A DNA stretch of 64,000 nt from Candidatus Limiplasma pullicola (GCA_018710985.1 DVIV01000033.1:1-64000), one strand, 5' to 3'. Positions 8,738 through 18,515 are shown, counted from the stretch's first letter. Translations and numbers: made by a program. Notes: generated by a model from the sequence alone, not told the origin.

Positions 8738-9877
8738 ATGGAGATTCAGGAAATCAGGAAGCGGATCGACGAGGCGGACGAGCAGCTGGTGCAGGCGTTT
8801 TCCCGGCGCATGCGCGCGGCGGCGGACATCGCCGACTACAAGCGCGAGCACGGCCTGCCCGTGTGGGACCCGGCGCGCGAGCGCGAGGTGATGGCCAAAC
8901 AGACGCAGGCGGTGGACGGGGACATGGCGATGGACGTAAAATTCCTCTACAACACCATCTTTGACATCAGCCGCAGCTACCAGCAGCGCAGGCTCCATCG
9001 TGGCGGCGAGCTGGGCAACCGCATCGCCCGCGCCATCGAGGAAACGCCGAAAACCTTCCCCCGTCAGGCCGTGGTGGCCTGCCAGGGCGTGGAGGGGGCC
9101 TACAGCCAGCAGGCGTGCGACAAGCTGTTCGCCCTGCCGTCCATCATGTACTTCCGGCGCTTCGAGGGCGTGTTCCAGGCCATCGAAAGCGGGCTGTGCC
9201 GCTACGGCGTGCTGCCGATTGAAAACAGCTCCTACGGCTCGGTCACCGAGGTCTACGACCTGATGCGCCGCTACCGCTTCTCCATCGTCAGAAGCCTTCG
9301 CCTCAAGATCGACCACCGGCTCGTCGCCCGGCCCGGCGCGGCGCTCTCCGGTATCCGCGAGATCGTCAGCCACGAGCAGGCCATCGGCCAGTGCTCCGCG
9401 TTCCTCAAGACCCTCAAGGACGTGAAGATCACCGTCTGCGAGAACACCGCCATGGCCGCCCAGATGGTAAGCCAGAGCGGCCGGGGCGACATCGCCGCCA
9501 TCTCCTCGCCCGCCTGCGCGGGCCTGTACGGCCTTTGCGTGCTCAAGAGCGACATCTCCGATTCCGACAGCAACTTCACCCGCTTCATCTGCATCTCCAA
9601 AAATCTGGAGATCTACCCCGGCGCGGACAAGGTGAGCCTGATGCTCAACGTGCCCCACCGCCCCGGCGCGCTCTACGGCATGATCGCGCGCTTCGCGGCG
9701 CTGGGCCTCAACCTGACGAAGCTCGAAAGCCGGCCCATCGCGGGCACGGACTTCGAGTTCATGTTCTACTTTGATCTGGACGCCTCGGTCTACGACGAGG
9801 CCGCGCTGGGCCTTCTGTGCGAGCTGGACGAGGGCCCGGAGGCGTTCACCTACCTGGGCAGCTATTCGGAGGCCTGA
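8738..9877 (+). CDS. pheA: Chorismate mutase / prephenate dehydratase (P-protein)
   Basis: 379 residues. Bifunctional enzyme leading from chorismate to phenylpyruvate. AroQ-type chorismate mutase at about 1-85 (IRKRIDEADEQLV, IADYKREHGLPV), prephenate dehydratase at about 110-285 (VEGAYSQQA, GVLPIENSSYGSV, SNFTRFICI), and a C-terminal ACT domain with PGALYGM and ESRPIAGTDFEF, the phenylalanine-binding signatures, so feedback inhibition by Phe is expected. ATG at 8738 is preferred over GTG at 8735 because GAAGGG is 8 bases away from it. aroE follows after one base. Confidence 0.96.
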   Translation: MEIQEIRKRIDEADEQLVQAFSRRMRAAADIADYKREHGLPVWDPAREREVMAKQTQAVDGDMAMDVKFLYNTIFDISRSYQQRRLHRGGELGNRIARAIEETPKTFPRQAVVACQGVEGAYSQQACDKLFALPSIMYFRRFEGVFQAIESGLCRYGVLPIENSSYGSVTEVYDLMRRYRFSIVRSLRLKIDHRLVARPGAALSGIREIVSHEQAIGQCSAFLKTLKDVKITVCENTAMAAQMVSQSGRGDIAAISSPACAGLYGLCVLKSDISDSDSNFTRFICISKNLEIYPGADKVSLMLNVPHRPGALYGMIARFAALGLNLTKLESRPIAGTDFEFMFYFDLDASVYDEAALGLLCELDEGPEAFTYLGSYSEA

Positions 9878-9878
9878 G

Positions 9879-11114
9879 ATGCGCTGCGGACTGATCGGCG
9901 AAAGGCTGGGGCACAGCCATTCAAAAACGCTGCACGGGCTGCTGGCGGACTACCGCTACGACCTGATCGAGCTGGCGCCGGAGGAGCTGGGGGCCTTCCT
10001 GCAAAAGGGCGAATTTGACGGGCTGAACGTGACGATTCCCTACAAGCAGGCGGTGATCCCGTACCTGCGCGAGCTCAGCCCCGCGGCGCGGGCCATCGGC
10101 AGCGTCAACACCATCGTGCGCAGGCCGGACGGGACCCTCCTTGGCGACAACACCGACGCCTGGGGCCTTGGCGTGATCGCCGGGCGCGCGGGCATGGCCT
10201 TCGCCGGGAAAAAGACGCTGATTCTGGGCAGCGGCGGCACATCGCGCACGGCGCGCCATGTGGTGGAGGCGGCGGGCGGCGAGGCGGTCACGGTCTCGCG
10301 CACGGGCGAAACCAACTATGAAAACCTGGAGCGGCACGCGGACGCGGCCTACCTGATCAACGCCACGCCCGTGGGCATGTACCCGGGGGTGCAGGCCGCG
10401 CCGGTGGACCTTGAGCGGCTCCCAAACCTTCGCGGCGTGGCGGACGTGATCTACAATCCGCTGCGCACGCGGCTTATGCAGCAGGCGCGGGCGCTGGGCA
10501 TCCCCTGCGAAGGGGGGCTGGCCATGCTGGTGTATCAGGCGGTGCGGGCGTGCGAGCGCTTCACCGCCCGGCCCGTGCCCCCGGAGCGCGCGGCGCAGGC
10601 CGAGCGGGCGCTTAGGCGCGCGGTCACGGGCCTTGCGCTGGTGGGCATGCCGGGCGCGGGCAAGAGCACCGTGGGCGCGCTGGCGGCGGCGCGGCTGGGC
10701 ATGCCCTTTGTGGACCTGGACCGGGAGATCGAAAAGGCGGCGGGCATGCCCATTCCGCGCATCTTTGAAACCGAGGGCGAGGCGGGGTTCCGCCGCCGCG
10801 AGACGGAGGCGCTCAGGCGCGTTGCGCTCGTGGGCGGGCAGGTGATCGCCGCCGGCGGAGGCGTCGTCAAGCGCGCGGAAAACCGCGAGCTGTTGCGCAT
10901 GAACTGCGTGGTGGTGCACCTTACGCGGCCCATTGAGGCGCTGCCCATGGACGGGCGGCCCCTGTCGCAGGGGCGCGAGGCGCTTGCACGGCTTTGGCGC
11001 GAGCGGGCGGGACTCTACGCCGCCGCCGCGGACGCGCAGGTGGAAAACGGCGCGACGGCGGAGGCGTGCGCGCGCGAAGTGGAGGAGGCATACCATGAAG
11101 CTGTTTGTGATTAA
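9879..11114 (+). CDS. aroE-aroK: Fused shikimate dehydrogenase - shikimate kinase
   Basis: 411 residues in one uninterrupted frame. Residues ~1-245 are shikimate 5-dehydrogenase (GLIGERLGHSHSKTLH, GLNVTIPYKQAV, GSVNTIV, GDNTDAWG, the NADP site GSGGTSRTA). Residues ~249-411 are shikimate kinase with Walker A GMPGAGKST, the DLD shikimate/Mg site, FRRRE carrying the substrate Arg, and AAGGGVV. The fusion places two consecutive pathway steps in one chain; all active-site motifs of both halves look intact. The ATG at 9879 is one base after the pheA stop. The 3' end overlaps aroQ by 20 bases. Confidence 0.95.
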   Translation: MRCGLIGERLGHSHSKTLHGLLADYRYDLIELAPEELGAFLQKGEFDGLNVTIPYKQAVIPYLRELSPAARAIGSVNTIVRRPDGTLLGDNTDAWGLGVIAGRAGMAFAGKKTLILGSGGTSRTARHVVEAAGGEAVTVSRTGETNYENLERHADAAYLINATPVGMYPGVQAAPVDLERLPNLRGVADVIYNPLRTRLMQQARALGIPCEGGLAMLVYQAVRACERFTARPVPPERAAQAERALRRAVTGLALVGMPGAGKSTVGALAAARLGMPFVDLDREIEKAAGMPIPRIFETEGEAGFRRRETEALRRVALVGGQVIAAGGGVVKRAENRELLRMNCVVVHLTRPIEALPMDGRPLSQGREALARLWRERAGLYAAAADAQVENGATAEACAREVEEAYHEAVCD

Positions 11115-11526
11115 CGGGCCGAACCTGAACCTGCTGGGCGTGCGCGAGCCGGACATCTACGGCAGAAAGACCTACGCGGACCTGGTGGCCTACGTGCAGG
11201 ACGTGTGCGCGCGGGAGGGCGTGGAGGTGGAATGCTTCCAGTCCAACCACGAGGGCGCGCTGGTGGACATCATCCAGAGCGCGCTGGGCAAGGCGGACGG
11301 CATCGTGATCAACCCCGCGGCCTACACGCACACCAGCGTGGCCATCCTCGACGCGCTCAAGGCCGTCGCTTTGCCCGCCGTGGAGGTGCACCTGAGCGAC
11401 GTGGACGCCCGCGAGCCCTTCCGGCATGTGAGCTACCCGGCGATGGCCTGCATCGCGCAGGTGAAGGGGCTGGGATTTGCAGGATACGAAAAGGCCATTC
11501 TGCTGCTCAGGGAGCGGCTGCGTTGA
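11095..11526 (+). CDS. aroQ: 3-dehydroquinate dehydratase, type II
   Basis: 143 residues, typical for the dodecameric type II enzyme. NGPNLNLLGVREPDIYG (with catalytic Tyr), QSNHEGALVD, NPAAYTHTSVAI and EVHLSDVDAREPFR are conserved. Starts inside the aroE-aroK end (20-base overlap) and is the last gene of the operon; an intrinsic terminator follows at 11538-11566. aroA and aroC, needed to reach chorismate, are not in the window. Confidence 0.97.
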   Translation: MKLFVINGPNLNLLGVREPDIYGRKTYADLVAYVQDVCAREGVEVECFQSNHEGALVDIIQSALGKADGIVINPAAYTHTSVAILDALKAVALPAVEVHLSDVDAREPFRHVSYPAMACIAQVKGLGFAGYEKAILLLRERLR

Positions 11527-11537
11527 GCGCGGGGAAT

Positions 11538-11566
11538 GGCGGCTGCCGGGGGCGGCCGCCTTTTTT
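11538..11566 (+). terminator. Terminator of the aro operon
   Basis: GGCGGC (11538-11543) pairs with GCCGCC (11555-11560) followed by six T, 12 bases after the aroQ stop. Confidence 0.75.
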
Positions 11567-11706
11567 GTTTGTCAAATTTGGCCGAACGGTGAACGATATA
11601 TGAAATAACCGCAAGGCGGAAGGATTGCGCACTTCAAAAACGAACTGCTTAAAATACAGGGCTTTGGTCAACCCTGTTGTACACAGGACGAAGGAGGAAC
11701 GCATTG

Positions 11707-13548
11707 ATGAAGGTGGACGACAAATCGCCCAAAAAACCGTTGATATTTTATTATCTGATCGCCATGGTGGTGCTCATGCTCTTGAACGCGCTGGTGTTCC
11801 CGGCGATGATGAGCACGCCCGTCGCCGAGGTGGGCTACAACGACTTCCTGACCATGATCGAAAACAGGCAGGTCAAGGAAGTGGCCATGGAGGACAGCCA
11901 GATCCTCTTCACCGCCACGGATGAAAACGGACAGACCGCCATCTACAAGACCGGCGTATGGCCGGACGAGGGCCTGACCGAACGCCTCTACGAATCGGGC
12001 GCGGAATTTGCCTCGGCGATTCCCACACAGGATTCGCCGCTTTTGAGCTTCCTGACGACGTGGGTGTTCCCGATTCTGCTGTTCGTGGCCATCGGGCAGA
12101 TCATGGGGCGGATGCTCACCAAGCGAATCGGCGGCAACGCCATGCAGTTTGGCAAGAGCAACGCCAAAATCTACGTCGAGAGCCAGACCGGCAAGACCTT
12201 TGCCGACGTGGCCGGGCAGGAGGAGGCCAAGGACGCCCTGCGCGAGATCGTGGACTTTCTGCACAACCCCGAAAAGTACAAGAACATCGGCGCCTCGCTG
12301 CCCAAGGGCGCGCTGCTCGTAGGCCCTCCGGGCACGGGCAAGACGCTTCTGGCCAAGGCCGTCGCGGGCGAGGCCAAGGTGCCGTTTTTCTCCATCTCGG
12401 GCAGCGAGTTCGTGGAGATGTTCGTGGGCATGGGCGCGGCCAAGGTGCGCGACCTGTTCAAGCAGGCCGCTGAAAAGGCCCCCTGCATCGTCTTTATCGA
12501 CGAGATCGACACCATCGGCAAAAAGCGCGACGGCGCGGCCGGCATCGGCGGCAACGACGAGCGCGAGCAGACCCTCAACCAGCTGCTCACCGAGATGGAC
12601 GGCTTTGACGGCACCAGGGGCGTGGTCATCCTGGCCGCGACCAACCGCCCCGAAAGCCTGGACAAGGCCCTGCTGCGCCCCGGCCGCTTCGACCGGCGCA
12701 TCCCCGTGGAGCTGCCCGACCTGAACGGCCGCATCGCCATCCTCAGGGTGCACGCCAAGGACGTGAAGATGGAGCCGAACGTCGATTTCGACACCATCGG
12801 CCGGGCCACCAGCGGCGCAAGCGGCGCGGAGCTGGCCAACATCATCAACGAGGCCGCCCTGCGCGCCGTGCGCATGGGCCGAAGCGCCGTCAGCCAGACG
12901 GACCTTGAGGAGAGCGTGGAGGTCGTCATCGCCGGCTACCAGCGCAAGGGCGCGGTCATCAGCGAGAAGGAAAAGAAGATCATCGCCTACCACGAAATCG
13001 GCCACGCGCTGGTCACGGCGCGCCAGAAGGACGCCGCCCCCGTGCACAAGATCACCATCATCCCCCGCACCTCCGGCGCGCTGGGCTACACCATGCAGAT
13101 CGAGGAGGGCGAGCGCGTGCTCATGAGCCGCGAGGAGATGCTCAGCCAGCTCGCCACCCTCACCGGCGGACGCGCCGCCGAGGAGGTCGTCTTCGGCTCC
13201 ATCACCTCCGGCGCGAGCAACGACATCGAAAAGGCCACCCAGATGGCCCGCACGATGATCACCCGCTACGGCATGAGCGACCAGTTCGGCATGGTGGCGC
13301 TGGAGACGGTCAGCAATCCCTACCTGTCCTCCGACAGCTCGCTTACGTGCAGCCCGGAGACCAGCGCCCGCGTGGACGCCGAGGTGCAGGGCATGATCGC
13401 CGCCGCCCATGACAAGGCCGTGGCCATCCTCAAGGAAAACCGCGAGCTGATGGACCGGCTGGCCGCCTACCTGCTGGAGAAGGAGACCATCACCGGCGCC
13501 GAGTTCATGGACATCCTTGAGAAGTACGACGCGGAGAAGCAGCAGTAA
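11707..13548 (+). CDS. ftsH: ATP-dependent zinc metalloprotease FtsH
   Basis: 613 residues. Membrane-anchored AAA+ protease. Two membrane segments at about 12-34 and 113-131 flank the extracytoplasmic domain; AAA module with [19 protein letters not shown] and [21 protein letters not shown]; protease domain with zinc motif HEIGH. Start ATG 11707 is 9 bases after AAGGAGG; a TTG at 11704 is possible. A weak promoter (TTGCGC, 19-base gap, TAAAAT at 11625-11655) is visible. Signal peptidase I follows closely. Confidence 0.97.
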   Translation: MKVDDKSPKKPLIFYYLIAMVVLMLLNALVFPAMMSTPVAEVGYNDFLTMIENRQVKEVAMEDSQILFTATDENGQTAIYKTGVWPDEGLTERLYESGAEFASAIPTQDSPLLSFLTTWVFPILLFVAIGQIMGRMLTKRIGGNAMQFGKSNAKIYVESQTGKTFADVAGQEEAKDALREIVDFLHNPEKYKNIGASLPKGALLVGPPGTGKTLLAKAVAGEAKVPFFSISGSEFVEMFVGMGAAKVRDLFKQAAEKAPCIVFIDEIDTIGKKRDGAAGIGGNDEREQTLNQLLTEMDGFDGTRGVVILAATNRPESLDKALLRPGRFDRRIPVELPDLNGRIAILRVHAKDVKMEPNVDFDTIGRATSGASGAELANIINEAALRAVRMGRSAVSQTDLEESVEVVIAGYQRKGAVISEKEKKIIAYHEIGHALVTARQKDAAPVHKITIIPRTSGALGYTMQIEEGERVLMSREEMLSQLATLTGGRAAEEVVFGSITSGASNDIEKATQMARTMITRYGMSDQFGMVALETVSNPYLSSDSSLTCSPETSARVDAEVQGMIAAAHDKAVAILKENRELMDRLAAYLLEKETITGAEFMDILEKYDAEKQQ

Positions 13549-13580
13549 CGGGACCTGTGCGCGGCGGGGAGGCAGAACCG

Positions 13581-14132
13581 ATGAAGGAAGGGAAAAGGCG
13601 CGTGCTTGGCGAGATCTGGGGCTGGGCGTGGCGGCTGGCGCTGGCGGTGGTCATCGCCCAGGCGGTGCACCTCTTGGTGTTCCAGCCGGTGGCGGTCAAG
13701 GGCGAAAGCATGACCGACACGCTGCAAAACGGCGAGATCATGTACGTGAGCAAGCCCGAATACCTTTTGGGCGACCCGGAGCGATTCGACGTGGTCATCT
13801 GCCACTACCCCGGCAGGCAGGAGAACTTCGTCAAGCGCGTCATCGGCCTGCCCGGCGACGTGGTCGAGATCCGATCCAATCAGGTCTATGTCAACGGCGA
13901 GCCGCTCTCCGAACCCTACCTGACCCCCAAAAGGAACGACGACGGCTTTTCGATGGCCCCCTTCGCGCTGGGCGCGGACGAGTACTTCGTCATGGGCGAC
14001 AACCGCGACAACAGCCACGACAGCCGCAACTACTACGGCGCGGGCCGCCCCGCCGCGATCTCCCGCAAGGACATCGTGGGCAGGGTGCGCTTCGTGATGT
14101 GGCCCCTGAGCAGCCTCAGGGGCGTGGAGTGA
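13581..14132 (+). CDS. Signal peptidase I
   Basis: 183 residues. One N-terminal membrane segment (~13-32), the catalytic Ser in GESMTDTL (about residue 43), the general-base Lys in FVKRVIGLPGD, and the GDNRDNSHDSR box of the family. Removes signal peptides of secreted proteins outside the membrane. The start was chosen after GGGGAGG at 13566-13572. Probably co-transcribed with ftsH (32-base gap) and ends at a strong terminator. Confidence 0.95.
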   Translation: MKEGKRRVLGEIWGWAWRLALAVVIAQAVHLLVFQPVAVKGESMTDTLQNGEIMYVSKPEYLLGDPERFDVVICHYPGRQENFVKRVIGLPGDVVEIRSNQVYVNGEPLSEPYLTPKRNDDGFSMAPFALGADEYFVMGDNRDNSHDSRNYYGAGRPAAISRKDIVGRVRFVMWPLSSLRGVE

Positions 14133-14140
14133 AGCAGAAA

Positions 14141-14169
14141 ATCCCCCGGAGGGCCGGGGGATTTTTTTT
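14141..14169 (+). terminator. Terminator after signal peptidase I
   Basis: ATCCCCCGG pairs with CCGGGGGAT around a 4-base loop, followed by a run of eight T. Confidence 0.92.
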
Positions 14170-14236
14170 GCGGGAACGCAACCTGGGGGAGGGGCTGCGC
14201 GTCTGTAAAGCACAAGGGGAAAGGGGGAAGGCGAGG

Positions 14237-14707
14237 ATGACGGAGGCGGCGTTCGCTGCGCGCGTGATCGCCATGCAGGATACGCTCTACCGCGTGTCCA
14301 CCACGATTCTGCCCCGCCTGTGCGACCGGGAGGACGCGGTGCAGTCGGCCATCGAAAAGGCGCTCAGGAGGCGCGGGCGGCTCCGGGACGAGGCGGCGCT
14401 GGAAAAGTGGCTCACGCGCATTCTGATCAACGAGTGCTACACCATCCACCGGCGGCGCAGGCGCGAGGTGCTCTGCGGCGACCCGGCGGCGCGCGAAACC
14501 GCGCCTGACGCGGACAGGGACCTCTACCGGCTCTTTACCTCGCTGCCGGAGGCGTACCGCCTGCCCATGGTGCTGCACTACGTCGAGGGCTACGCGGTGA
14601 GCGAGGTGGCGCAGATGCTGCGCCTTGGGGTCAATACGGTCAAGTCGCGCCTTCTGCGGGGACGCAGGCTCCTGGGCGCGGCGCTGGAGGAGGGGGAGGA
14701 AGCATGA
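14237..14707 (+). CDS. ECF-type RNA polymerase sigma factor
   Basis: 156 residues. Region 2 is recognisable in the first ~80 residues (DREDAVQSAIEKALRR, WLTRILINECYTIHRRR) and region 4 at the C-terminus (LPEAYRLPMVLHYVEGYAV, LRLGVNTVKSRLLRGRRLL). ATG 14237 follows a purine-rich AGGGGGAAGGCGAGG. Its stop overlaps the anti-sigma gene (ATGA), the usual sigma/anti-sigma coupling. The signal it answers to is unknown. Confidence 0.88.
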   Translation: MTEAAFAARVIAMQDTLYRVSTTILPRLCDREDAVQSAIEKALRRRGRLRDEAALEKWLTRILINECYTIHRRRRREVLCGDPAARETAPDADRDLYRLFTSLPEAYRLPMVLHYVEGYAVSEVAQMLRLGVNTVKSRLLRGRRLLGAALEEGEEA

Positions 14708-15474
14708 ACCGGGAACGGCTGCGGCAGATGTACGGAAGCACGCCGCCGGGCTTTGAGCGGCGTGTGCGGGCGGCGCTTTCGGCGCGGGCCCCGCGCGCGG
14801 AGGCGGGGCGCTGCGGGCGGCGCGGCCCCATGGCGCGGCGGGCGGCGGTGATCGCGGCGCTTGTGCTGCTGCTGGCGGCGGCCGCGGCGGCGGCGTTTCA
14901 CTCGCAGGTGGCGGCGTATTTCGGGTGGTTCTACGGCGGGGACGCGCGGCAGCGGCTGGAGGCGGGCGACGTCTGCGCGCTGGGGGAGACGATGTATACG
15001 CCTGATGCGGCGTACACCGTGGAGGAGCTCGTCCGCACGGCGGAAGGGCTGTACGGCGTGGGGCGCGCGGTCCCGGCGGAGGGCGTGGCGCTGATGCCGG
15101 GCGACGCGCAGCCGGAGGACGCCTCCGCGCTGGACCCGGACGCCCTCACGCCCCTGCCCGGCGCGCCCAGCTACCTGGAGCGGGCGGCGGGCGCGCGGCT
15201 GGTGGCCGTGAAGGTGACGCCCCGCGCGCTGGGCGCGCCTGATACGGAGGAAACGCCGGTGGAGGGGGCGGGGTATCTGCTGTTTCCACTGGAGGACGGC
15301 AGCCTGCGCTTCGCCTTTGAGATTCCGGCGGAAGGCGTGCCGGAGGGGGAACTGACGCTGACGCTGTGGGTGAGCCGCTGGGAGATCGCGCCCGACGGCC
15401 AGCCCCTGCGCGGCGGGGACGGCGATACCTACGAGCGCCGGGAATGGCGCGTGACGGTGACGGGGGACGATTGA
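14704..15474 (+). CDS. Membrane-anchored putative anti-sigma factor
   Basis: 256 residues. Short cytoplasmic N-terminus (~1-42), one membrane segment of Ala/Leu/Val at ~45-65, then an exported ~190-residue domain of unknown fold. Overlap with the ECF sigma gene by 4 bases and this topology suggest it sequesters that sigma factor. No ZAS zinc motif is visible, so the assignment is by position and topology rather than by a family signature. Confidence 0.6.
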   Translation: MNRERLRQMYGSTPPGFERRVRAALSARAPRAEAGRCGRRGPMARRAAVIAALVLLLAAAAAAAFHSQVAAYFGWFYGGDARQRLEAGDVCALGETMYTPDAAYTVEELVRTAEGLYGVGRAVPAEGVALMPGDAQPEDASALDPDALTPLPGAPSYLERAAGARLVAVKVTPRALGAPDTEETPVEGAGYLLFPLEDGSLRFAFEIPAEGVPEGELTLTLWVSRWEIAPDGQPLRGGDGDTYERREWRVTVTGDD

Positions 15475-15496
15475 AAAAACGGGGGGAGGCGGAACC

Positions 15497-16906
15497 ATGA
15501 GGCTGTGGCGAGGGAGGACGAAAGCGGAACATGGCGGCGCGGGGCGTTGTGCGCGGGCGCTGCTGGCGGCGGCGCTGCTGGGGTGTGCGGCGCTGGCCGC
15601 CGGGAGCGCGGCGGCGCAGGCCGGGAGCGTGCCGGGCGCGGGGAGCGCGGCGGTTGCGGCAGAGGCGGGGAGCGCGGCCGTGCAGGCCGCCGGGAGCGCG
15701 GCGGGGACGGCGGCAGGCGCGGTGCGGGCAGAGCAGCCGGCAGAGGAAAGCGCAAGCGCGCGCGATACGGCGGGCACAGGCGGCGACGCCGCCGCCGGGG
15801 CGCCGGAGCGGCTCAGGATGGAGCGGATGCGCACCTCGACGGGGTTTACCGAGATTGTGGTGGACGCGCGCGTGGAGGCCGCGGGCGCGGAGAACGCCGC
15901 GCGCTGGCAGGTGCGGCCGCGGGCGTTTGCGAAGGCGGAGGCGGAGGCGTTTCTTTCGGCGATGGGCTTTGACGCGGAGGGGGTCGATCTGACGCCCGCG
16001 CCGCTTCCCAGGGGGGCGACGACCTACCGCGACTACGCCGAGGCGCGGCTGAGCCGCTCGGCGCAGGGGCGGACGCTCGACCTGTGGAACGGATACGCGG
16101 CGGGCGAGGCGGTGCTGGCGCGGCTGATCGTGACGGAGGGACGCGCGGGGGCGGCCAGCGCGCAGTACCTGACGCTATGGCCCATGGAGGAGGCGGACGA
16201 AAGCGCCTGCGCCCTCGGCTTTGAGGCGGCGCGGGGGCGGGCGCTGGCGCTGGCGGAGCGCATCGCGCCGGAGCTGGCGCTGCGGGCGGAGGGCTTTGTG
16301 GGAAACGCGCAGGCGTATTCGCAGGCGCTGATCGCGCGGGGCGACGGGCTGACGGCCCTGCCGGGCGCGGCGGTCCCGGAGGGGTACGGGTTTGTGTTCA
16401 CCCGCACGGTGGACGGCCTGCCCGTGACCGCCACAGGCCAGGAAACCCTGCCCAACCCGCACGGGGAGGAGCGCCCGCCCTTCGCCTGCGAAAAGCTGCG
16501 GGTGCTGGTGCGGGACAACGGGGCGCTGACGGCGCTCTACACGCCCATGGAGGTGCTGGAGGGCACGCGGGAGCCCGTCGCGCTGCTGCCCTTTGACAGC
16601 GTGGCGCGGATCGCCCGCGAGGCGCTGCCCGAGGCGCTGGAGGCGCAGGAGGCGACCAACCCGGAGCGCGTGCCCCGCGCCGCGCATCGCGTTAGCATCG
16701 ACCGGGTGACGCTGGGCTACGCGTGCGTGCAGACGGGCGTGAACCCGGACCAGTGGGAGCTGCGGCCCGTGTGGGATTTCTTCGGGCGCAGGCATTTCCG
16801 CTATTACGACGCGCGGGAGGACGTCTGGCGGGAACGCTACGAAACCAACCTGCTGACCAGCTGGCTGACCCTGGACGCGGTGAGCGGCGAGATGATCGCG
16901 CGGTGA
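15497..16906 (+). CDS. Exported lipoprotein-like protein, DUF6034-like
   Basis: 469 residues. N-terminal signal with a possible lipobox ending at Cys30 (LLGC), followed by an Ala/Gly/Ser low-complexity stretch (~31-90, recurring GSAA) that looks like a cell-wall spacer, then a globular domain with repeated Trp and charged residues. Resembles the DUF6034 proteins of Firmicutes that sit after sigma/anti-sigma pairs; I am not certain of the family name. GGGGGAGGC precedes the ATG, 22 bases after the anti-sigma gene, so the three genes are likely one regulated unit. Function unknown. Confidence 0.65.
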   Translation: MRLWRGRTKAEHGGAGRCARALLAAALLGCAALAAGSAAAQAGSVPGAGSAAVAAEAGSAAVQAAGSAAGTAAGAVRAEQPAEESASARDTAGTGGDAAAGAPERLRMERMRTSTGFTEIVVDARVEAAGAENAARWQVRPRAFAKAEAEAFLSAMGFDAEGVDLTPAPLPRGATTYRDYAEARLSRSAQGRTLDLWNGYAAGEAVLARLIVTEGRAGAASAQYLTLWPMEEADESACALGFEAARGRALALAERIAPELALRAEGFVGNAQAYSQALIARGDGLTALPGAAVPEGYGFVFTRTVDGLPVTATGQETLPNPHGEERPPFACEKLRVLVRDNGALTALYTPMEVLEGTREPVALLPFDSVARIAREALPEALEAQEATNPERVPRAAHRVSIDRVTLGYACVQTGVNPDQWELRPVWDFFGRRHFRYYDAREDVWRERYETNLLTSWLTLDAVSGEMIAR

Positions 16907-16934
16907 GGCCGCGCCCTGCCAGGGCCTGTCCCCC

Positions 16935-18515
16935 TTAGAGCAGGAGGACCCTGCCCGCGCGCACGCCCAGCGCAGCGCCGTCCCGGACGGCCTGCTCGCC
17001 GTTGACGAACACGTGGCGGATGCCCACGGGCCGCCCGGCGGGGTCGGGGCCGGGGGCGGCGGTGCGGGGGTCGAACACGGTCACGTCGGCGTGGAAGCCG
17101 GGGCGCAGGTAGCCGCGGCCCGTCAGGCCGAAGCGGTCGGCGGCCGCGCCGGTCATCTGGCGCACCACATGGGGCAGCGTGCCCGTCTCCCGGCCCAGGC
17201 GCAGGAATTCGGGGAAGCAGGAGAAGGCCGCGGGGTTCTGCATGCCCTCGTCCTCAATCCAGGCGTCGGTCATATAGAAGCATTTGTCATCCGCCATGAG
17301 GCGGCTGAGGATCTCCGGGGTCAGGTACTTGTGCATCAGCACCCGGCCCTGGCCCTGCGTGTCGTCCACGAGCTGAAGGTAGGTATCCAGCGCGCTGCGG
17401 CCCCAGCGGCGCGCAATCTCCCGCACGTTCAGGCCCGTGATGTCGCGGTGCCTCTCCCCGGCCCAGGTGATCACGATGTCGTCAAAGTCAAAGCCCAGCA
17501 GCTTTTTGGTCACCCCGATCTCCACCGCCAGCCGCGCCCGCACCGCCGCCGAGCGGCGCTTGCCCTCCGGCAGCGTCAGGTACCACGAGGGCAGCACCAC
17601 CGTGATCACCGACGCGCCGTACATCATGGCGTAGGAGTCGTAGTGGAAGGAAAGCCCCTCCGCGTTGGCCCGGTCGATCAGGCGCAGGGCCTCGTCCACC
17701 GTGCGCCAGGTGCGCGCGCCCACGAAGATCAGGTGGGAGAATTGCAGCTTCACGCCCGTCTCGCGCGCGAGGGCGAGCATCTCGTCCAGGGCGCGCAGGT
17801 TGTGCGCCCGGCCGCCCACCGGCGGCGAATACGACGTCGAGGCCGCCGAGCACGCCCGCGCGTGCACCGTGAGCACCCGTCCGTAGCGCTGCGCCATCCG
17901 CGCCGCGCGCCGAAGCTCCTCCGGGGGCGCGTAGCGGTCCGGCTCGTACATCAGGCCCAGCGAAATGCCGCCCGCGCCCGCCTCCAGCGCGGAGGCCATC
18001 AGACCGTCGAGCCGGTCCAGCTCCTCCGCCGTGAGCGGCCGGGGGTCATACCCCGCCAGGCTGATGCGCCCCGACATGTGCCCGTAGAGCGGCAGCAGGT
18101 TCACCGGCGGCCGCCCGCATGCCGAAAGGAAGCCGGGCAGGTCGTGCACGTCCGGCGCGTCCGGCGGCAGGGAAAACAGGCCGCTGCCGATGAGCGCGCG
18201 ATGCGGCGTATCCGCCTCCCAGCCGAAGGGCGAAAAGCCGCAGTTGCCCGCCACCTGCGTGGCGATGCCCTGCTCCAGAAACGGCGTGAAGTAGGGCAGG
18301 GGGTCGCGGCGGCAGGCAAACCAGTCGTTGTGCGAATGGCTGTCGATAAAGCCGGGAGCCACGGCCAGCCCCTCGCAGTCGAGCACGAGGTCCGCCTGCG
18401 CGCCCTCCGGCGCGTCCACGGCGGCAATGGTCCCGTTTTCGATGAGCAGGCTGCCCCGGCGGGCGGGCGCGCCCGTGCCGTCATAGAGCCAGCCGTTTTG
18501 AAAAAGCGTGCGCAT
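16935..18515 (-). CDS. N-acyl-D-amino-acid deacylase-like amidohydrolase
   Basis: 526 residues. Amidohydrolase-superfamily protein with the beta-sandwich N-terminus, the metal motif PGFIDSHSHND, GNCG carrying the family metal-binding Cys, and a C-terminal GYLRPGFHADVTVFD strand typical of D-aminoacylases and dihydroorotase relatives. These enzymes release D-amino acids from N-acyl-D-amino acids; the exact substrate is not predictable here. ATG at 18515 has AAAGGAGGAC upstream. Convergent with the lipoprotein gene. The open frame continues N-terminally through a tandem-repeat region (18516-18873) that I do not regard as coding. Confidence 0.88.
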   Translation of the reverse strand: MRTLFQNGWLYDGTGAPARRGSLLIENGTIAAVDAPEGAQADLVLDCEGLAVAPGFIDSHSHNDWFACRRDPLPYFTPFLEQGIATQVAGNCGFSPFGWEADTPHRALIGSGLFSLPPDAPDVHDLPGFLSACGRPPVNLLPLYGHMSGRISLAGYDPRPLTAEELDRLDGLMASALEAGAGGISLGLMYEPDRYAPPEELRRAARMAQRYGRVLTVHARACSAASTSYSPPVGGRAHNLRALDEMLALARETGVKLQFSHLIFVGARTWRTVDEALRLIDRANAEGLSFHYDSYAMMYGASVITVVLPSWYLTLPEGKRRSAAVRARLAVEIGVTKKLLGFDFDDIVITWAGERHRDITGLNVREIARRWGRSALDTYLQLVDDTQGQGRVLMHKYLTPEILSRLMADDKCFYMTDAWIEDEGMQNPAAFSCFPEFLRLGRETGTLPHVVRQMTGAAADRFGLTGRGYLRPGFHADVTVFDPRTAAPGPDPAGRPVGIRHVFVNGEQAVRDGAALGVRAGRVLLL

